DNA of 64,000 nucleotides from Arsenophonus sp052171895. Its GTDB lineage: Bacteria; Pseudomonadota; Gammaproteobacteria; Enterobacterales; Enterobacteriaceae. The position numbers and the translations under genes were made by a program. The stretch is taken from the NCBI GenBank assembly GCA_052171895.1, contig JBQMRN010000001.1, forward strand, positions 248,001 to 312,000, read 5' to 3'. The first letter of the stretch is position 1, and every line of letters begins with the position of its first letter. The notes beneath the pieces are model-generated. The model was not told the DNA's origin. It saw only the letters and a list, made by a program, of their open reading frames with translations, and ran no database searches. This document shows, piece after piece, positions 38,582 to 49,693 of this stretch.

Positions 38582-41416
38582 TTAGTAACCGCGTTTTAAG
38601 ATTGGTTTTAAAAACTGAGCGGTATGTGATTGCTTACATTTGATTATCTGCTCAGGTGTACCGGAAAATAAGATCTCACCACCACCACTACCTCCCTCTG
38701 GACCTAAATCAACAATCCAATCGGCAGTCTTAATTACATCTAAATTGTGTTCAATGATCACAATAGTATTGCCCTGATCACGAAGTTGATGTAATACATA
38801 CAACAGTTGTTGAATATCAGCAAAATGTAAACCAGTAGTTGGTTCATCTAAAATATAGAGTGTTTGGCCTGTACCGCGTTTGGAAAGTTCACGAGATAAC
38901 TTAACTCGTTGTGCTTCACCACCAGATAAGGTTGTTGCGGATTGGCCTAAACAAATATAGGAAAGTCCAACGTCGATTAATGTTTGTAATTTACGGGCTA
39001 CCGCCGGGATATTAGTAAAATATTCACGCGATTCTTCGATCGTCATTTCTAAGATTTCGTGAATATTTTTACCTTTATATTTGATCTCTAACGTTTCACG
39101 ATTATAGCGTTTGCCCTTACAGTGATCACAGAGAACATAGACATCGGGCAGAAAATGCATCTCAACTTTGATCACGCCATCACCCTGGCAGGCTTCACAG
39201 CGACCACCTTTAAGATTAAAACTGAATCTTCCAGGTGTATAACCCCGTGCACGAGACTCGGGTACACCAGAAAATAATTCCCGTACCGAAGTAAATATGC
39301 TAGTGTAGGTGGCTGGATTAGAGCGTGGGGTTCTGCCGATCGGGCTTTGATCAATATCAATTACTTTATCGAAATACTGTAAGCCTTCAATATCTGTATA
39401 AGGCGCTGGAGTGGTATTAGTAGCTTTATTTAATTGTCGTTGAGCGATGGGAAATAATGTATCATTAATTAGAGTTGATTTACCTGAGCCGGAAACGCCG
39501 GTAATACAGGTAAATAAGCCAACAGGCAGCTGCAGCGTGACATTTTTTAGGTTATTACCTTGCGCACCAATCAGTTTTAGGTTTTTTTCTGCATCGATAG
39601 ATACTCGATTAGATGGGATGGCAATTTTACGTTCACCAGTAAGGTATTTACCGGTTAATGAATCTGGATTACTAATAATATCGTCCAGGTTGCCTTGAGC
39701 AACAATGCGTCCTCCATGTATACCTGCGCCTGGGCCGATATCAATAATGTGATCGGCGGCACGGATTGTATCTTCATCATGTTCAACAACTATAACCGTA
39801 TTCCCTAAATTACGTAAATGCAGCAGGGTTTGTAACAGTCGGTCATTATCTCGTTGGTGTAAACCAATTGACGGCTCGTCTAATACATACATAACACCAA
39901 CTAAACCAGCACCGATTTGGCTTGCTAGGCGAATTCGTTGCGCTTCACCACCCGATAAGGTTTCAGCTGAGCGGGAGAGAGTCAGGTAATTTAATCCCAC
40001 ATTAACCAAAAATTTTAACCGATCGTTAATCTCTTTCAGAATTTTTTCCGTAATTTGTGCCCGTTGCCCGCTGAGCTGCAATGTTTGGAAAAATGCCATC
40101 GCATGCTCGATACTAAAATCGGAAATTTCAGGTAGGCTGGTATTTTCAATAAACACGTAATGGGCTTCTTGTCGTAAACGGCTACCATGACAAGCAATAC
40201 ATGGTCGATTATTGATATATGTTGCTAACTCCTCGCGCATCGTCATTGATTCTGTTTTTTTATAACGACGCTCCATATTATGGATCACTCCTTCAAAAGG
40301 ATGGCACTTTACGGTAACATCGCCGCGATCATTTTGATATTTAAATTCAATTGCTTCTTTTCTGGAGCCATATAATATCACTTGCTTGATCGCCGGCTCT
40401 AATGAACTAAATATGGCTTCAATATCAAATTTATAGTATTTAGCTAATGACTGTAGCATCTGAAAGTAATAAAAATTACGGCGATCCCAGCCGCGTATTG
40501 CCCCGCAAGCTAAAGAAATTTCTTCATTTTGGATGACACGTTCTGGGTCAAAAAATTTTTGTACCCCGAGTCCATCACAGGAACTACAGGCACCTGCTGG
40601 ATTATTAAAAGAGAATAGGCTCGGCTCTAACTCGCTTATGCTATAACCGCAGATGGGGCAGGCAAAATTAGCAGAGAAAACTAATTCAGTAGCCTGCCTG
40701 TCATCCATATCAGCGATAACGGCAGTACCGCCTGATAACTCAAGCGTGATTTCAAACGATTCCGCTAGCCGTTGTGCCAGATCAGGACGAATTTTAAAAC
40801 GATCAACCACCACTTCAATGCTATGCTTTTTATGTAGTTCTAATTTAGGGGGATCGGATAGGTCACACACTTTACCATCGATACGAGCGCGCATATAGCC
40901 TTGGGCTACCATATTATCCAGTAGCTTAATATATTCACCTTTACGTTTTTTAACCACTGGTGCCAATAACATTAACCGCTTACCTTCCGGAAACACTAAG
41001 ACATTATCAACCATCTGGCTAATTGTCTGTGCTGCTAACGGAATATCGTGATTAGGACAGTGAGGCTCACCAACTCTGGCAAACAGTAAACGTAAATAAT
41101 CATGGATTTCGGTAATAGTGCCTACCGTTGAGCGTGGATTGTGTGAACTGGATTTCTGCTCAATTGAAATGGCTGGTGATAGCCCTTCAATATGATCAAC
41201 GTCCGGTTTCTCCATTAAGGATAAAAACTGCCTGGCATAGGCAGCCAGTGACTCAACATAACGGCGCTGACCTTCTGCATATAGGGTATCAAATGCCAGG
41301 GAAGATTTTCCTGAACCAGATAAACCAGTAATAACAATTAATTTATCGCGAGGAATAATTAAATTGATATTTTTTAAATTATGGGTGCGTGCACCTCTGA
41401 TTTCAATGTTATCCAT
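38582..41416 (-). CDS. uvrA: Excinuclease ABC subunit UvrA
   Basis: Damage-sensing ABC-type ATPase of nucleotide excision repair. 944 residues (E. coli 940). First Walker A GLSGSGKS at 31-38, second GVSGSGKS near 640. Zinc modules CPICG...CSSC (about 253-280) and CEAC...CDHC (about 740-765). Two ABC signatures, LSGGEAQRIRLASQIG and LSGGEAQRVKLSREL, with the matching DEP Walker B motifs. Intact. In E. coli it shares a divergent SOS-controlled region with ssb; here a 3-kb insertion starts 80 bp upstream and removes half of the LexA box from the uvrA side. Confidence 0.97.
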   Translation of the reverse strand: MDNIEIRGARTHNLKNINLIIPRDKLIVITGLSGSGKSSLAFDTLYAEGQRRYVESLAAYARQFLSLMEKPDVDHIEGLSPAISIEQKSSSHNPRSTVGTITEIHDYLRLLFARVGEPHCPNHDIPLAAQTISQMVDNVLVFPEGKRLMLLAPVVKKRKGEYIKLLDNMVAQGYMRARIDGKVCDLSDPPKLELHKKHSIEVVVDRFKIRPDLAQRLAESFEITLELSGGTAVIADMDDRQATELVFSANFACPICGYSISELEPSLFSFNNPAGACSSCDGLGVQKFFDPERVIQNEEISLACGAIRGWDRRNFYYFQMLQSLAKYYKFDIEAIFSSLEPAIKQVILYGSRKEAIEFKYQNDRGDVTVKCHPFEGVIHNMERRYKKTESMTMREELATYINNRPCIACHGSRLRQEAHYVFIENTSLPEISDFSIEHAMAFFQTLQLSGQRAQITEKILKEINDRLKFLVNVGLNYLTLSRSAETLSGGEAQRIRLASQIGAGLVGVMYVLDEPSIGLHQRDNDRLLQTLLHLRNLGNTVIVVEHDEDTIRAADHIIDIGPGAGIHGGRIVAQGNLDDIISNPDSLTGKYLTGERKIAIPSNRVSIDAEKNLKLIGAQGNNLKNVTLQLPVGLFTCITGVSGSGKSTLINDTLFPIAQRQLNKATNTTPAPYTDIEGLQYFDKVIDIDQSPIGRTPRSNPATYTSIFTSVRELFSGVPESRARGYTPGRFSFNLKGGRCEACQGDGVIKVEMHFLPDVYVLCDHCKGKRYNRETLEIKYKGKNIHEILEMTIEESREYFTNIPAVARKLQTLIDVGLSYICLGQSATTLSGGEAQRVKLSRELSKRGTGQTLYILDEPTTGLHFADIQQLLYVLHQLRDQGNTIVIIEHNLDVIKTADWIVDLGPEGGSGGGEILFSGTPEQIIKCKQSHTAQFLKPILKRGY

Positions 41417-41488
41417 ATACCATATATCCCGATGAGAAAATATTCAAACAATAAATAAAATTTTTTATTATTACACGATTTTTGGTGA

Positions 41489-41496
41489 ATGAATAT
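41489..41496. repeat. 8-bp target-site duplication, left copy
   Basis: ATGAATAT immediately before the IS1595 end; the identical 8 bp at 44546-44553 follow the other end. It lies inside the ancestral LexA box. Confidence 0.9.
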
Positions 41497-44400
41497 GGCT
41501 ATGTTAGATGTTGGCAAAGATTGTTTGTAAAATCCCTTATACTATATAAAGAATTTTGCTATAATGATACCATAAAAAAGCAAACAGTCATACAGAGATT
41601 AAAGAGACTATTTTCTCATTCTCTCTGGCAATATAAAGTTGTATTTTATTAGTTAGCTCGGTGATCATCTATTGGATGATCTTGATTCATGCATTGAAGC
41701 AACTCATTTCCAGTTTATTCTGCTAATATTCTCACAGTGAACATGTTATCCGCTAGGGATATTTATTAGTGGTTACAGCGATATCGTTCTAAAATCTTCG
41801 ATTCCAGGAAAACATTTAACAATCTTACTGGAAGTCCTCTGGGGAAACCAGATCACAAGAATAAATGGTTTAGTTATCTGGAATTTATGTTGAATAGCTT
41901 CAGTTTACGAGAGTCAGCAAAATAAACAGGCATTGATTTAAAAATAGCGTTTAGGGATGCCCTCACTGCTTCCTTCCTTCATTGATGACAGGTAATATAA
42001 ATGCATTAAGTGGTATTCTTGAAGTCAACGAAATATTTTTTCATGAATCCTTTAAAGGGAAGCGTTATATCCCATATAGAAAAGCTAGAAAATGGAGGAG
42101 AGGTTAGATAAAAGGAAAGAATGTATCCCAGACTATGGGTGGAGCAGCACAGCTACGTTCCTTCGGAGATATTTATGATTTAATTACTGTTTTATACTTT
42201 GTAATATCTTAATTTTTAAGAATTCATCCAGAATAGCTTGGAATCGATTTTCTAGAAAGCATAAATCGAGTAAATCAGAAAGACAAGACGCGACTTTGCG
42301 TGTTACAGCGCTTATTCATCCGAAGCGCTTTATGATCTCCCTTCAGAAATGAAGGATGACAAACTGACTGAATTTTTCATGACACCAATAAAGAGGCCAT
42401 ATAGAAATGCATTCCAGTCGATCCCTATTTTTCTTGAGATACAAGTATTATCCACCTCTAGTCAGGATAATCTGGAGTTTTAAACAACGCCAAGGCCAAG
42501 GCCGATGAGGCTGGATACAAAACTGAATTGATGGGCCAATAATTGAAAGTATGCTTGCTGATAAATTCATCACCTATAGGGAACTAGGTAATAATTTCCG
42601 TCTTCTTTGCCACCCTGGACAAACATAAAGATAACTAGCCCGATAGACCTGATGAATGCAGACAGGATCATGATTTCTATTTCTCTGGCAAGATACATCT
42701 CAGAGGGTAATTTACCAAGATGTATATAACCCCTGCCAAACTAAACTGCTTTTCAGGATTGATGACTGTTGGAATAAATTTCTTGAAAAACATGCTAAAA
42801 GTATCAACTCCTGGCCCCGTTTATCTGTCGAGCGAATGCTTGCCTGCGGCACATGTGCTTGCATGTGGGGAGTGTTTCATCCGGATCTACTGCTTGTGCC
42901 TCTCTCTTGAATAGGTTCCATAGCGCCGTTTTCTGAAAAGTTCTAAGTCAAAAGCCTGCAGTTCATGCGCTTTCAAAGCCACTGATCAGTGGTTAGCACA
43001 GCAGTGTTTATATTTTAGCCGACTGCGACTGGTAACACATTACTTTCAGTCAGTATGCCCCATCTGCTTTGGCATTTTCAACAATAAATGGCCGCGACTT
43101 AACGCTCTGTTTTACGCCGCTACACCTGCGTTATGCTGTAGTGGGCATGCAAACAGGGTATCAAAATTGATATCTTCTATGCCTTGCATAGTTATGGTCG
43201 ACAACTCAATCAACATCCGAATGTTCATCTCTTCATCACCCCTATCGGTATGGATATTAAACATGTTGTATAGTGTGAACTGTTTTTTAAAAAAAAGAGT
43301 AGTTGAACAAATCTGGTGAGGCGCTGTTAGCCGGTTGCTACGTATTGTGCGTCATAGCTAATAAGGTGATAAATCCGAATAGTTTTTCTTTGATCTCTCT
43401 TGGGTATAGCTTCATCAGGAAGCACTAGCAGCATTACTTGAATGGCAATACGAACGTTACTGGAAAGTGCAACTTTGCTAATAAAGAGGAAAGGTTGGCG
43501 GTGTGGCATAGAGTAAAATACCTTGAGCGCTACTTTAAACATATCTGGTCTCCGTATCAAAACTGTGGCATTACCGAGGAGGGGAGTGCTTGTACATCAT
43601 TTACTATGAGTATTGGACTATAAGCAGTGGTGGCAGTAGAGCCTAACGTAGGAAGAGATGATCGGGCGTTATATTAGCCATATTCTGGCAAGGCATTTTA
43701 AAATGGTGGTTAGTATGGTTTCTTGTTGATATGTAAACGAGGTGCACTATTACAAAATATGCAAAGGCGTTGTAGATGGACTGGTTACAAAAAACCGGAA
43801 AAAAGCAGGTTTTTCCGTTTTGATAAAAAGATGCCTATAAATGGATTCTGTGGCGTGGGGATATGGGTACTTTTTATCGACGTTCATTTTACTAAATAGG
43901 AATGGAATTTTTGTCAGAAAGAATCCATAAATGAAAAAATGATGGTTATTAAGCTAAATTTAGGGTTAATGTCTCTAGAATTACTGCATTAGGTCAAAGA
44001 ATACATACTCCGATGAAATTTTCAGTTATAATAAATCCAGTAAACCAATTTTATCTGCTTATTAGCAATAATGAATGGCTTTTTTTCTTCACTTAAAAAA
44101 CGATTTAATTTCCTAATCATGAACGAATCGCGGTCTTCATCGCTAAGCCTAAGATGGAGAGGAGGTCAGGTGAAGGATAAGATTATTGAAAAGTCTAATG
44201 TAAAGTATGTTAGCCGTTTGCTTAAGCCGATCATAGATAAAGAGTTTATACTTTTTTTGGATGAAGCTAAATGATACAAAACCTTTGCCAATAAGCATGA
44301 AATTAGTCACCATCACCTAATAAGGTTGGATAATTACATAGTTATTGGTAATGAATTTAAGATTTAAAATATGAATACTTATATTAGCTGATTAAAAGGA

Positions 44401-44545
44401 TGGCTGAGTAGATTCCATGATCTAGGTTGTTTTATTTACCGAATTATCTAGCCTGCAGAAGATTGTTTGAAATCAGAATAATTAAAATACAGACGTAGGT
44501 ACAAATTGCTCTGCAAGAAAAGCAACAACCTTTGCTAAGATAGCC
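41497..44545 (+). mobile_element. IS1595-family copy between uvrA and ssb, carrying an IS91-like element
   Basis: Family B with both terminal repeats (GGCTATGTTAG... and ...TTTGCTAAGATAGCC) and perfect 8-bp duplications. The N-terminal zone lies near 41580-42115; the element is cut at GGAAAGAA(T) and resumes at GAATCGCGGTCTTCAT (44125), continuing through GAAAAGTCTAATG and ending with the ISXO2-like C-terminal piece RLKGWLSRFHDLGCF. The transposase is dead. Without the insert the element is about 1.05 kb. Confidence 0.92.
42123..44124 (+). mobile_element. IS91-family element copy, about 2.0 kb, nested
   Basis: Family D, the copy with the best defined borders: left edge after GAAT (GAAC in the other copies), right edge TAATCATGAAC, then IS1595 sequence resumes without duplication. 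Pieces of the transposase: zinc-finger zone near 42830-43000, HUH zone HTYGRQLNQHPH-like near 43180-43230 (shifted), KYLERYFKHIW (43500-43545), ARHFKMVV and GFLLICKRGAL-like text near 43690-43750. Not functional. Confidence 0.8.
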
Positions 44546-44563
44546 ATGAATATACAGTATAGG
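44546..44563. promoter_or_regulatory. LexA (SOS) box remnant, ssb side
   Basis: ATGAATATACAGTATAGG; reversed it reads CCTATACTGTATATTCAT. Joined to the sequence left of the IS1595 copy (GGTGA before ATGAATAT) it restores TACTGTATATTCATTCACC, nearly the E. coli uvrA/ssb LexA box as I recall it (TACTGTATATTCATTCAGG). One half-site (CTGT) stays here; the other stays on the uvrA side. Confidence 0.75.
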
Positions 44564-44593
44564 TAGTAATATTCTAGAATTTAATAGTTAAAC

Positions 44594-44622
44594 TTAAAAA
44601 ATTAGCAAAATTACAGTATAAT
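44594..44622 (+). promoter_or_regulatory. Predicted sigma-70 promoter of ssb
   Basis: A -10 TATAAT (44617-44622) with a 17-bp spacer to TTAAAA (44594-44599, 4 of 6 with TTGACA). It lies between the IS1595 end and ssb, so ssb kept a promoter of its own. A 7-bp hairpin (ACAAACC/GGTTTGT, 44637-44666) follows in the leader. Confidence 0.5.
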
Positions 44623-44736
44623 TTTTAAGGTGTTTTACAAACCGTAATGTAATTAAAATGGTTTGTTTTCCATATTCAATAATGTATTAGCATGTTAAAC
44701 TAATAATATTAAAAATTAATTTATCAGGAGTAGAGA

Positions 44737-45279
44737 ATGGCTAGCAGAGGTGTTAACAAAGTCATACTTATCGGCAATTTGGGACAAGATCCTGAAATTC
44801 GTTATATCCCAAATGGTGGGGCTGTTGCGAATATTACTCTGGCAACCTCTGAAAGTTGGCGTGATAAACAAAGTGGCGAAATGCGGGAAAAAACAGAATG
44901 GCACCGCGTTGTGATCTTTGGCAAACTGGCAGAAGTGGCAGGTGAATATTTACATAAAGGTTCACAAATTTATATCGAAGGGTCACTACAAACTCGTAAA
45001 TGGCAAGATCAAAATGGCCTAGATCGCTACACCACCGAAGTGGTAGTGAATATTTCTGGTAGCATGCAAATGCTAGGCGCACGTGGTGGCTTACAAGAAG
45101 GTATGTTACAAAATAATCCAGCGGGTGCTTTTGAGCAACCACAACAGCCGCAACAAGCACAAGAAATCCAGCAGTTTAGTGGTAAGGCGTCAGCGCCTGC
45201 TTTCAATTCTAGTAAAGCTACTCCACCTTCTACATCACCTGAGTCCACCATTGATTTCGATGATGATATTCCGTTTTAA
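44737..45279 (+). CDS. ssb: Single-stranded DNA-binding protein
   Basis: Homotetrameric protein that coats ssDNA in replication, repair and recombination. 180 residues (E. coli 178), AGGAG 7 nt before the ATG. The OB fold (about 1-115) opens ASRGVNKVILIGNLGQDPEI and includes WHRVVIFGKLAEVAGEYLHK. A Gln/Pro-rich linker follows, ending in the acidic tip IDFDDDIPF that recruits partner proteins. One classic partner, the chi subunit, is a pseudogene in this genome (27975-28430), yet the tip is unchanged. Divergent from uvrA, as in E. coli. Confidence 0.97.
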   Translation: MASRGVNKVILIGNLGQDPEIRYIPNGGAVANITLATSESWRDKQSGEMREKTEWHRVVIFGKLAEVAGEYLHKGSQIYIEGSLQTRKWQDQNGLDRYTTEVVVNISGSMQMLGARGGLQEGMLQNNPAGAFEQPQQPQQAQEIQQFSGKASAPAFNSSKATPPSTSPESTIDFDDDIPF

Positions 45280-45487
45280 AATACTATTAAACATCAAGAA
45301 TAGTTATCAGCAGTCATTAATAGCCGATATTTTATGATTAAATCCTGTTTTATAAAAGTTTTATTTTATCTTAGTATAGATTAGCTGTTTTTAGTCGCCT
45401 ATTTATAGGTCTTGCATCATAAAATTTATGTACATATTCGTATACATGAAATTTCATAGAAAAAAAGAAGAGCTAGCGAGAAAAAAT

Positions 45488-46745
45488 ATGGCGCTAACTA
45501 ACTCATCCTTAAGAGCGGTAAATGGTTAAGTTACAAGAAAAATCCTGACTAAATCAGATAAAGAGGATTTATCGGTTCTGGTGACACCAAGACACCAAAA
45601 GGTAAAGTAATTTTCAGTATCAGTATCGCTGACAAGGGATAGGTGTGAGGTGACCGGATAGATATTAGAAGATGTCTGCCCTAATAAGATTAAAAGATGC
45701 CTCCGATAGCGATAGCCCGCTTTTTTATCATAGCAAATAATGCAGCAGCAGAAATCATAAACTGGTTAAAATATACCAGGAAGCAACAAGTCTCTATTGG
45801 ACAAACACTTAAATCTGTTATTTAGTGACTACTTAAAAAAGTCACTTTAAAATGCACAGATAAAAGCGGGTGAGATATTATGCTCATTTAAAATTTATGT
45901 TTTCACTAAAATCGGTAATTATGCTTCATGACGAAACACACTTGTATGTCTGCTTGTCGATAATTGAAGAGGTGGTAAAAAATTAAAACCGGCGGAATTA
46001 GGTACGCGGATTTTACTTTGTTCTAAAACCGCATATCTGTGTGGTGATACCCCTAAAGAAATATTTATTTAAATCCGTTTATAGAGGTGAGACACCATAA
46101 GATTTAGGGGTGAAAACGCAACAGAGCGATCGGGTATTAAATAAAAATAAACTTAGAGTATTATTTGTATTAATTAATGCGCAAGACTATATAACCACAA
46201 GAAAGAATGCCTTGATAATTAAATTTGCATTATTATTTTAATTTTTCCGAATAAATGGAGAATTGCTAAAAGCAAAAATGACTAATTTCGATTTAGTCAG
46301 AGGAATATTGAGAGGTAACCGCTTGAAAATAATAAGACAGACAGAAAAAGTAAAAAGCTCATTATCCGTCCAATTATTACCAGTGGTAAAGGAATTAATA
46401 AAAAGGTCATAAAAATTTAGTCATGGTAGTGATTATTTATTTATAATCTTAGGTGGTAGATTGTTATGTATAAATGGACACAATGGTTTTATTGTTTATA
46501 TCAACAAAAAATGGCTTATAGATTTAAGAATTATACTCATTGGTCAATTCACGATTTACGTAAAATCATGCGGATTAGTGGTTTGCAGAGTTAAGATAGG
46601 CTAGTGTTGCTGAGATAATGTTAGGTCATAATTATACTTGAGGTTTTGGCAGGTGTACGACAACCATACCTCTACCTAGAGGTAGAGCACGAGGCTTATG
46701 AGTGCTGATGGGGAAATAAGGTTATTCAAATCGTTGCTATTCTCT
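45488..46745 (+). pseudogene. P4-type prophage integrase pseudogene
   Basis: Tyrosine recombinase of the P4 class, broken by many stops. Recognisable pieces in order: MALTNSSLRAVNGKVT-like start (MALTNSSLRAVNG then stop), RKILTKSDKEDLSVLVTP, KLKPAELGTRILLCSKTAYL, SKNDxFDLVRGI near 46280, ENNKTDRKSKKLIIRPII, then THWSIHDLRKIMRISGLQS (the family has HDLRRT; here HDLRKI) and VYDNHTYL...EAYEWWGNKVIQI, which includes the catalytic tyrosine region. It follows ssb and marks an old island or prophage; no matching att site or cargo is visible. Confidence 0.85.
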
Positions 46746-47134
46746 CAATCCAGAATGTCCTTCTAGACAAAATTAAGCTCATCAGATTTAAATTTAGGAT
46801 GTGAAAAAGCTTACGTCATTATTTTCTATTTACCCGCACATTATTTGATAGTGGGGTGGGTATTATCACTTTGTACCCTTTTGCTAGTTTACTGCTTTTA
46901 ACAAAAGGGGATTTTAGTTTCATTCATAGAATGTACCCTCCTTCTAAAATGCCTGTTAATTAATTATATTTTTATGATCCTTATTGTGCTATATTAATAA
47001 TATTGGTATTCGCTCCTCTTCAATGAGGATTTCTATTTTATAAACTAGAATTAAGAGTTTTAGTTTTTCTTACGATAAATTGTGAGATATGTAAGAGACG
47101 CTCATGTGTACCTGCTTATCATCTCATCATTGAT
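46746..47134. other. Gap after the integrase remnant, no gene seen
   Basis: About 390 bp, AT-rich, with a repeated TGTACCC block (46872 and 46938 region) around an imperfect hairpin (CCCTTTTGC / CAAAAGGGG). All frames are short. Possibly the remains of an island end. Confidence 0.35.
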
Positions 47135-48095
47135 AGCTGTTCCAATATTGATTGAGGTAATTCTTGATTGTACACTAAAACATATTGATGCAGAGTGATC
47201 TAAAGCTCTTTAGAAGAATTAAAATTATGGGTTTGCAGCTAATTTTCTATGCGCCTATTAAATCACTCCACACATATACTATTTATTTAAGTATCCCTCG
47301 GCTGGCTAAGTTGATGTTTTATGCCAAGCTCTATAGACAAACAGGTGAACTCTTGTTTTCCAGTGACTGAACATTTTTGCAGACCATAAAGGTGGTTTGT
47401 AAATACCACTGATGGATAGCCATGGGACATGCTCAGTTAAGATAAGCTAAGAAGCATCTCTAGGAGATTGGCCGCGCTCTTGGCCTTGTGAAGACGGATA
47501 AAAACATATCGAGTTTGAGGCGCGCGATCTATACCTATGAAAATAACGTCATGAAGTTTCGTTTGTATTTGCGGAAGATATTTTACATCTACTATGAGTA
47601 GATAACCAGGCTTGTAGCTTTTAAACGCTTTATGCTTCTGGTTGTGCGCTTCTTATCTCATTTCACGCAAATTTTCCCTTCCTTGCTTGGTCTGCGTAAA
47701 CAGCGATCTAGGCTAGATCAAGATACTATGGGGTTCAGGTAACAAATCGTTCAAAGAGAGAAAAAGGTTTTTCGCAGGAAAACAATTACGGCTTCCTGAG
47801 CAGGCAACAAGCGTCGTCGGAAAATGATGGGGAATATGACTCTGATTACCAACATCATCTTATTTTTACTCTTTAGCAACTGTAAGTTTGGATATGCTAT
47901 AACACTTAGCCAAAGTGGACCTAGGTTCTTTATTACCCTGAAGAGTAGTACTTATTTTAGGTGTTGTTGTTGTCTGAAGATGGAGACTCATTATCATGAT
48001 ATTTTCCCATCAATTATATTCGTTAGAGCTATTTTGCCATGCATAAGCTTTTTCGACGCGAGGGTCTATATAATGGTCTTGGACCAAACAGATAA
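47135..48095 (-). mobile_element. IS481-family element copy, degenerate
   Basis: Reversed family C: CCAATATTGATTGAGGTAAT at the 3' side, VKYLPQIQT-type text near 47575, and the N-terminal zone (DDDVGNQSHIPHHFP-like) near 47820-47900, ending near CTATATAATGGTCTTGGACC. The 3' terminal 70 bp are missing. Frames are all broken. Confidence 0.75.
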
Positions 48096-48309
48096 CGATT
48101 AACTGATCACGCAGAGTATTACTAGTGGGAACACCGGGAGAACCTATTATTGGTTCCTTTAATTCTGTTGTTATTGGATTATGGATGATGGGTTCATCTC
48201 TTGCTCTTAAAGGGGGTAAGTTCTTCTTTTAGTATGGATCTACTGATAAACCAGTGTACCTTCTTTTATTTTAATGAGTCCCTTGTTGTTTTTAATATCT
48301 CTTTTTTAA

Positions 48310-48545
48310 CCGTGTGTTAATGTTATTAACAGTATCGTGTGTTACTTGGGCTAATTCAGCCGCCGGCATTTCATGCCCTCTATTATGAAGCGTATCTCGT
48401 AAAATTTTAATTTTTTGTTTAGTTCCCTCAGTTACTCGTGAGATGTTTTTATGCTGATTTAATCATTATGGGTTCTGCTGGTGGATCGACAGGTATAACC
48501 TAATTTATTTATTTTGTAATGCCTTTACACATCAGATTGATCAGC
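48310..48545 (-). pseudogene. Remnant of an unidentified gene
   Basis: The minus strand holds a coherent stretch: HKNISRVTEGTKQKIKILRD, TLHNRGHEMPAAELAQVTHD, TVNNINTRLKKRY before a stop near 48302. It looks like a small helical, possibly DNA-binding segment (a helix-turn-helix-like ELAQVTHDTVNNINTRLKK). Upstream text (QTKFVVNTMLINLMCKGITK, near 48570-48520) may belong to it. I do not recognise the family. The rest of 48096-48750 shows nothing assignable. Confidence 0.4.
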
Positions 48546-48750
48546 ATTGTATTCACGACAAATTTAGTCTGATTGCTGTAATTGGCAAGGATTTCAGTAT
48601 CATTAATGGTAAGTTGCAATTTCTTTGAGTGCTTCCATTAATTGAAATTAATTGAAATTTATTGTTCATCTTTTATCTACACTTCAAATCCGTTTATTTC
48701 TATCTGTTCTAATCTGTAACAGAGTTATTATTTTTATAAATACAGCTAAC

Positions 48751-49693
48751 AGCTACCTTGCAAAAGGTTGTTATTCTGTTCACAGAGCAATATGTAGCTA
48801 TTTTTGCTCTGTATTTTAATTGTTGTGTTTTAAATAATCTTACCAGGTCAGATAACTTGCTAAATAAAATAACTCTAGACCATGGAATCTACTCAGCCAT
48901 TCTTTTAATTGGCTGATATAACTATTTAGATTTTAAATCTGTAATTCCTTAGCAATAATTCTCTGATTATTTAACCTTATTAGGCTGATAGTAACTAATT
49001 TCATGTTCGCTCCAAAAGGTTTCGTACCATTTATCTCCATCTGATAAAAAGATGGACTCTTTATCGATGATTAGTTTAAGAAAATGGCTAAGATACTCTG
49101 AATTAAACTCTTCAAGATCATTGCTCACATGACACCATCTCGATCTCATGCGATTAAGACCATGATTTGTTCTTTCTTTTTATCCTTCTACTATCGTGCG
49201 TTTTCTAGCTTTCCTATGTAGAATAGGACGCTTCTCTTTAAAGAATTCAGGAAAAATATTTCGTCGATTTCAACAATATTAGTTAGTGCATTTATGTTGG
49301 CTCTGTAGCCGCATAAGCAAGGAAGGAGATGATGAGGCTCATCTAAATGCTGTTTTCAAATCAATGCCTGTTTGTTTCAGTGACTTTTGTAAACTCAAGG
49401 TATTCATGAATGTCCCCAGTGGATAACATGTTCACTGTAATAATATTGGCAGGATAAACTGGAATGAGTTCCTTCAATACATGAATCGACATCATCTGAT
49501 AGATTGTAGCTGAGCCAAGTAACGAGATGCAGATTTATGTTACCAGGAACTCAGGAAAGAGTCTCTTTGATCTGTATAACTATTTGGTAACCTCTACCTA
49601 TTCTCCCTCTGTAACGAAAATTCTTCATACAGTATAAGGGGGGATTTTTGCAATATAATGGGAATTTTTAGCAACAACCTTCCCAACATAGCC
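48751..49693 (-). mobile_element. IS1595-family element copy, degenerate
   Basis: Reversed family B: left edge AGCTACCTTGCAAAAGGTTG, right edge CAACCTTCCCAACATAGCC. The frame at 48967-49149 (minus) reads EEFNSEYLSHFLKLIIDKES then IFLSDGDK, the ISXO2-like block with the catalytic aspartate, followed by EHEISYYQPNKV. Flanking 8 bp do not match. Confidence 0.8.

Noticed and set aside
44834..45160. Antisense frame of 108 codons in ssb
   Set aside because: Shadow of the conserved ssb coding sequence.
46860..46945. TGTACCC repeats after the integrase remnant as an attachment site
   Set aside because: The repeat is only about 7 bp, has no tRNA 3' end and no partner at a distance.
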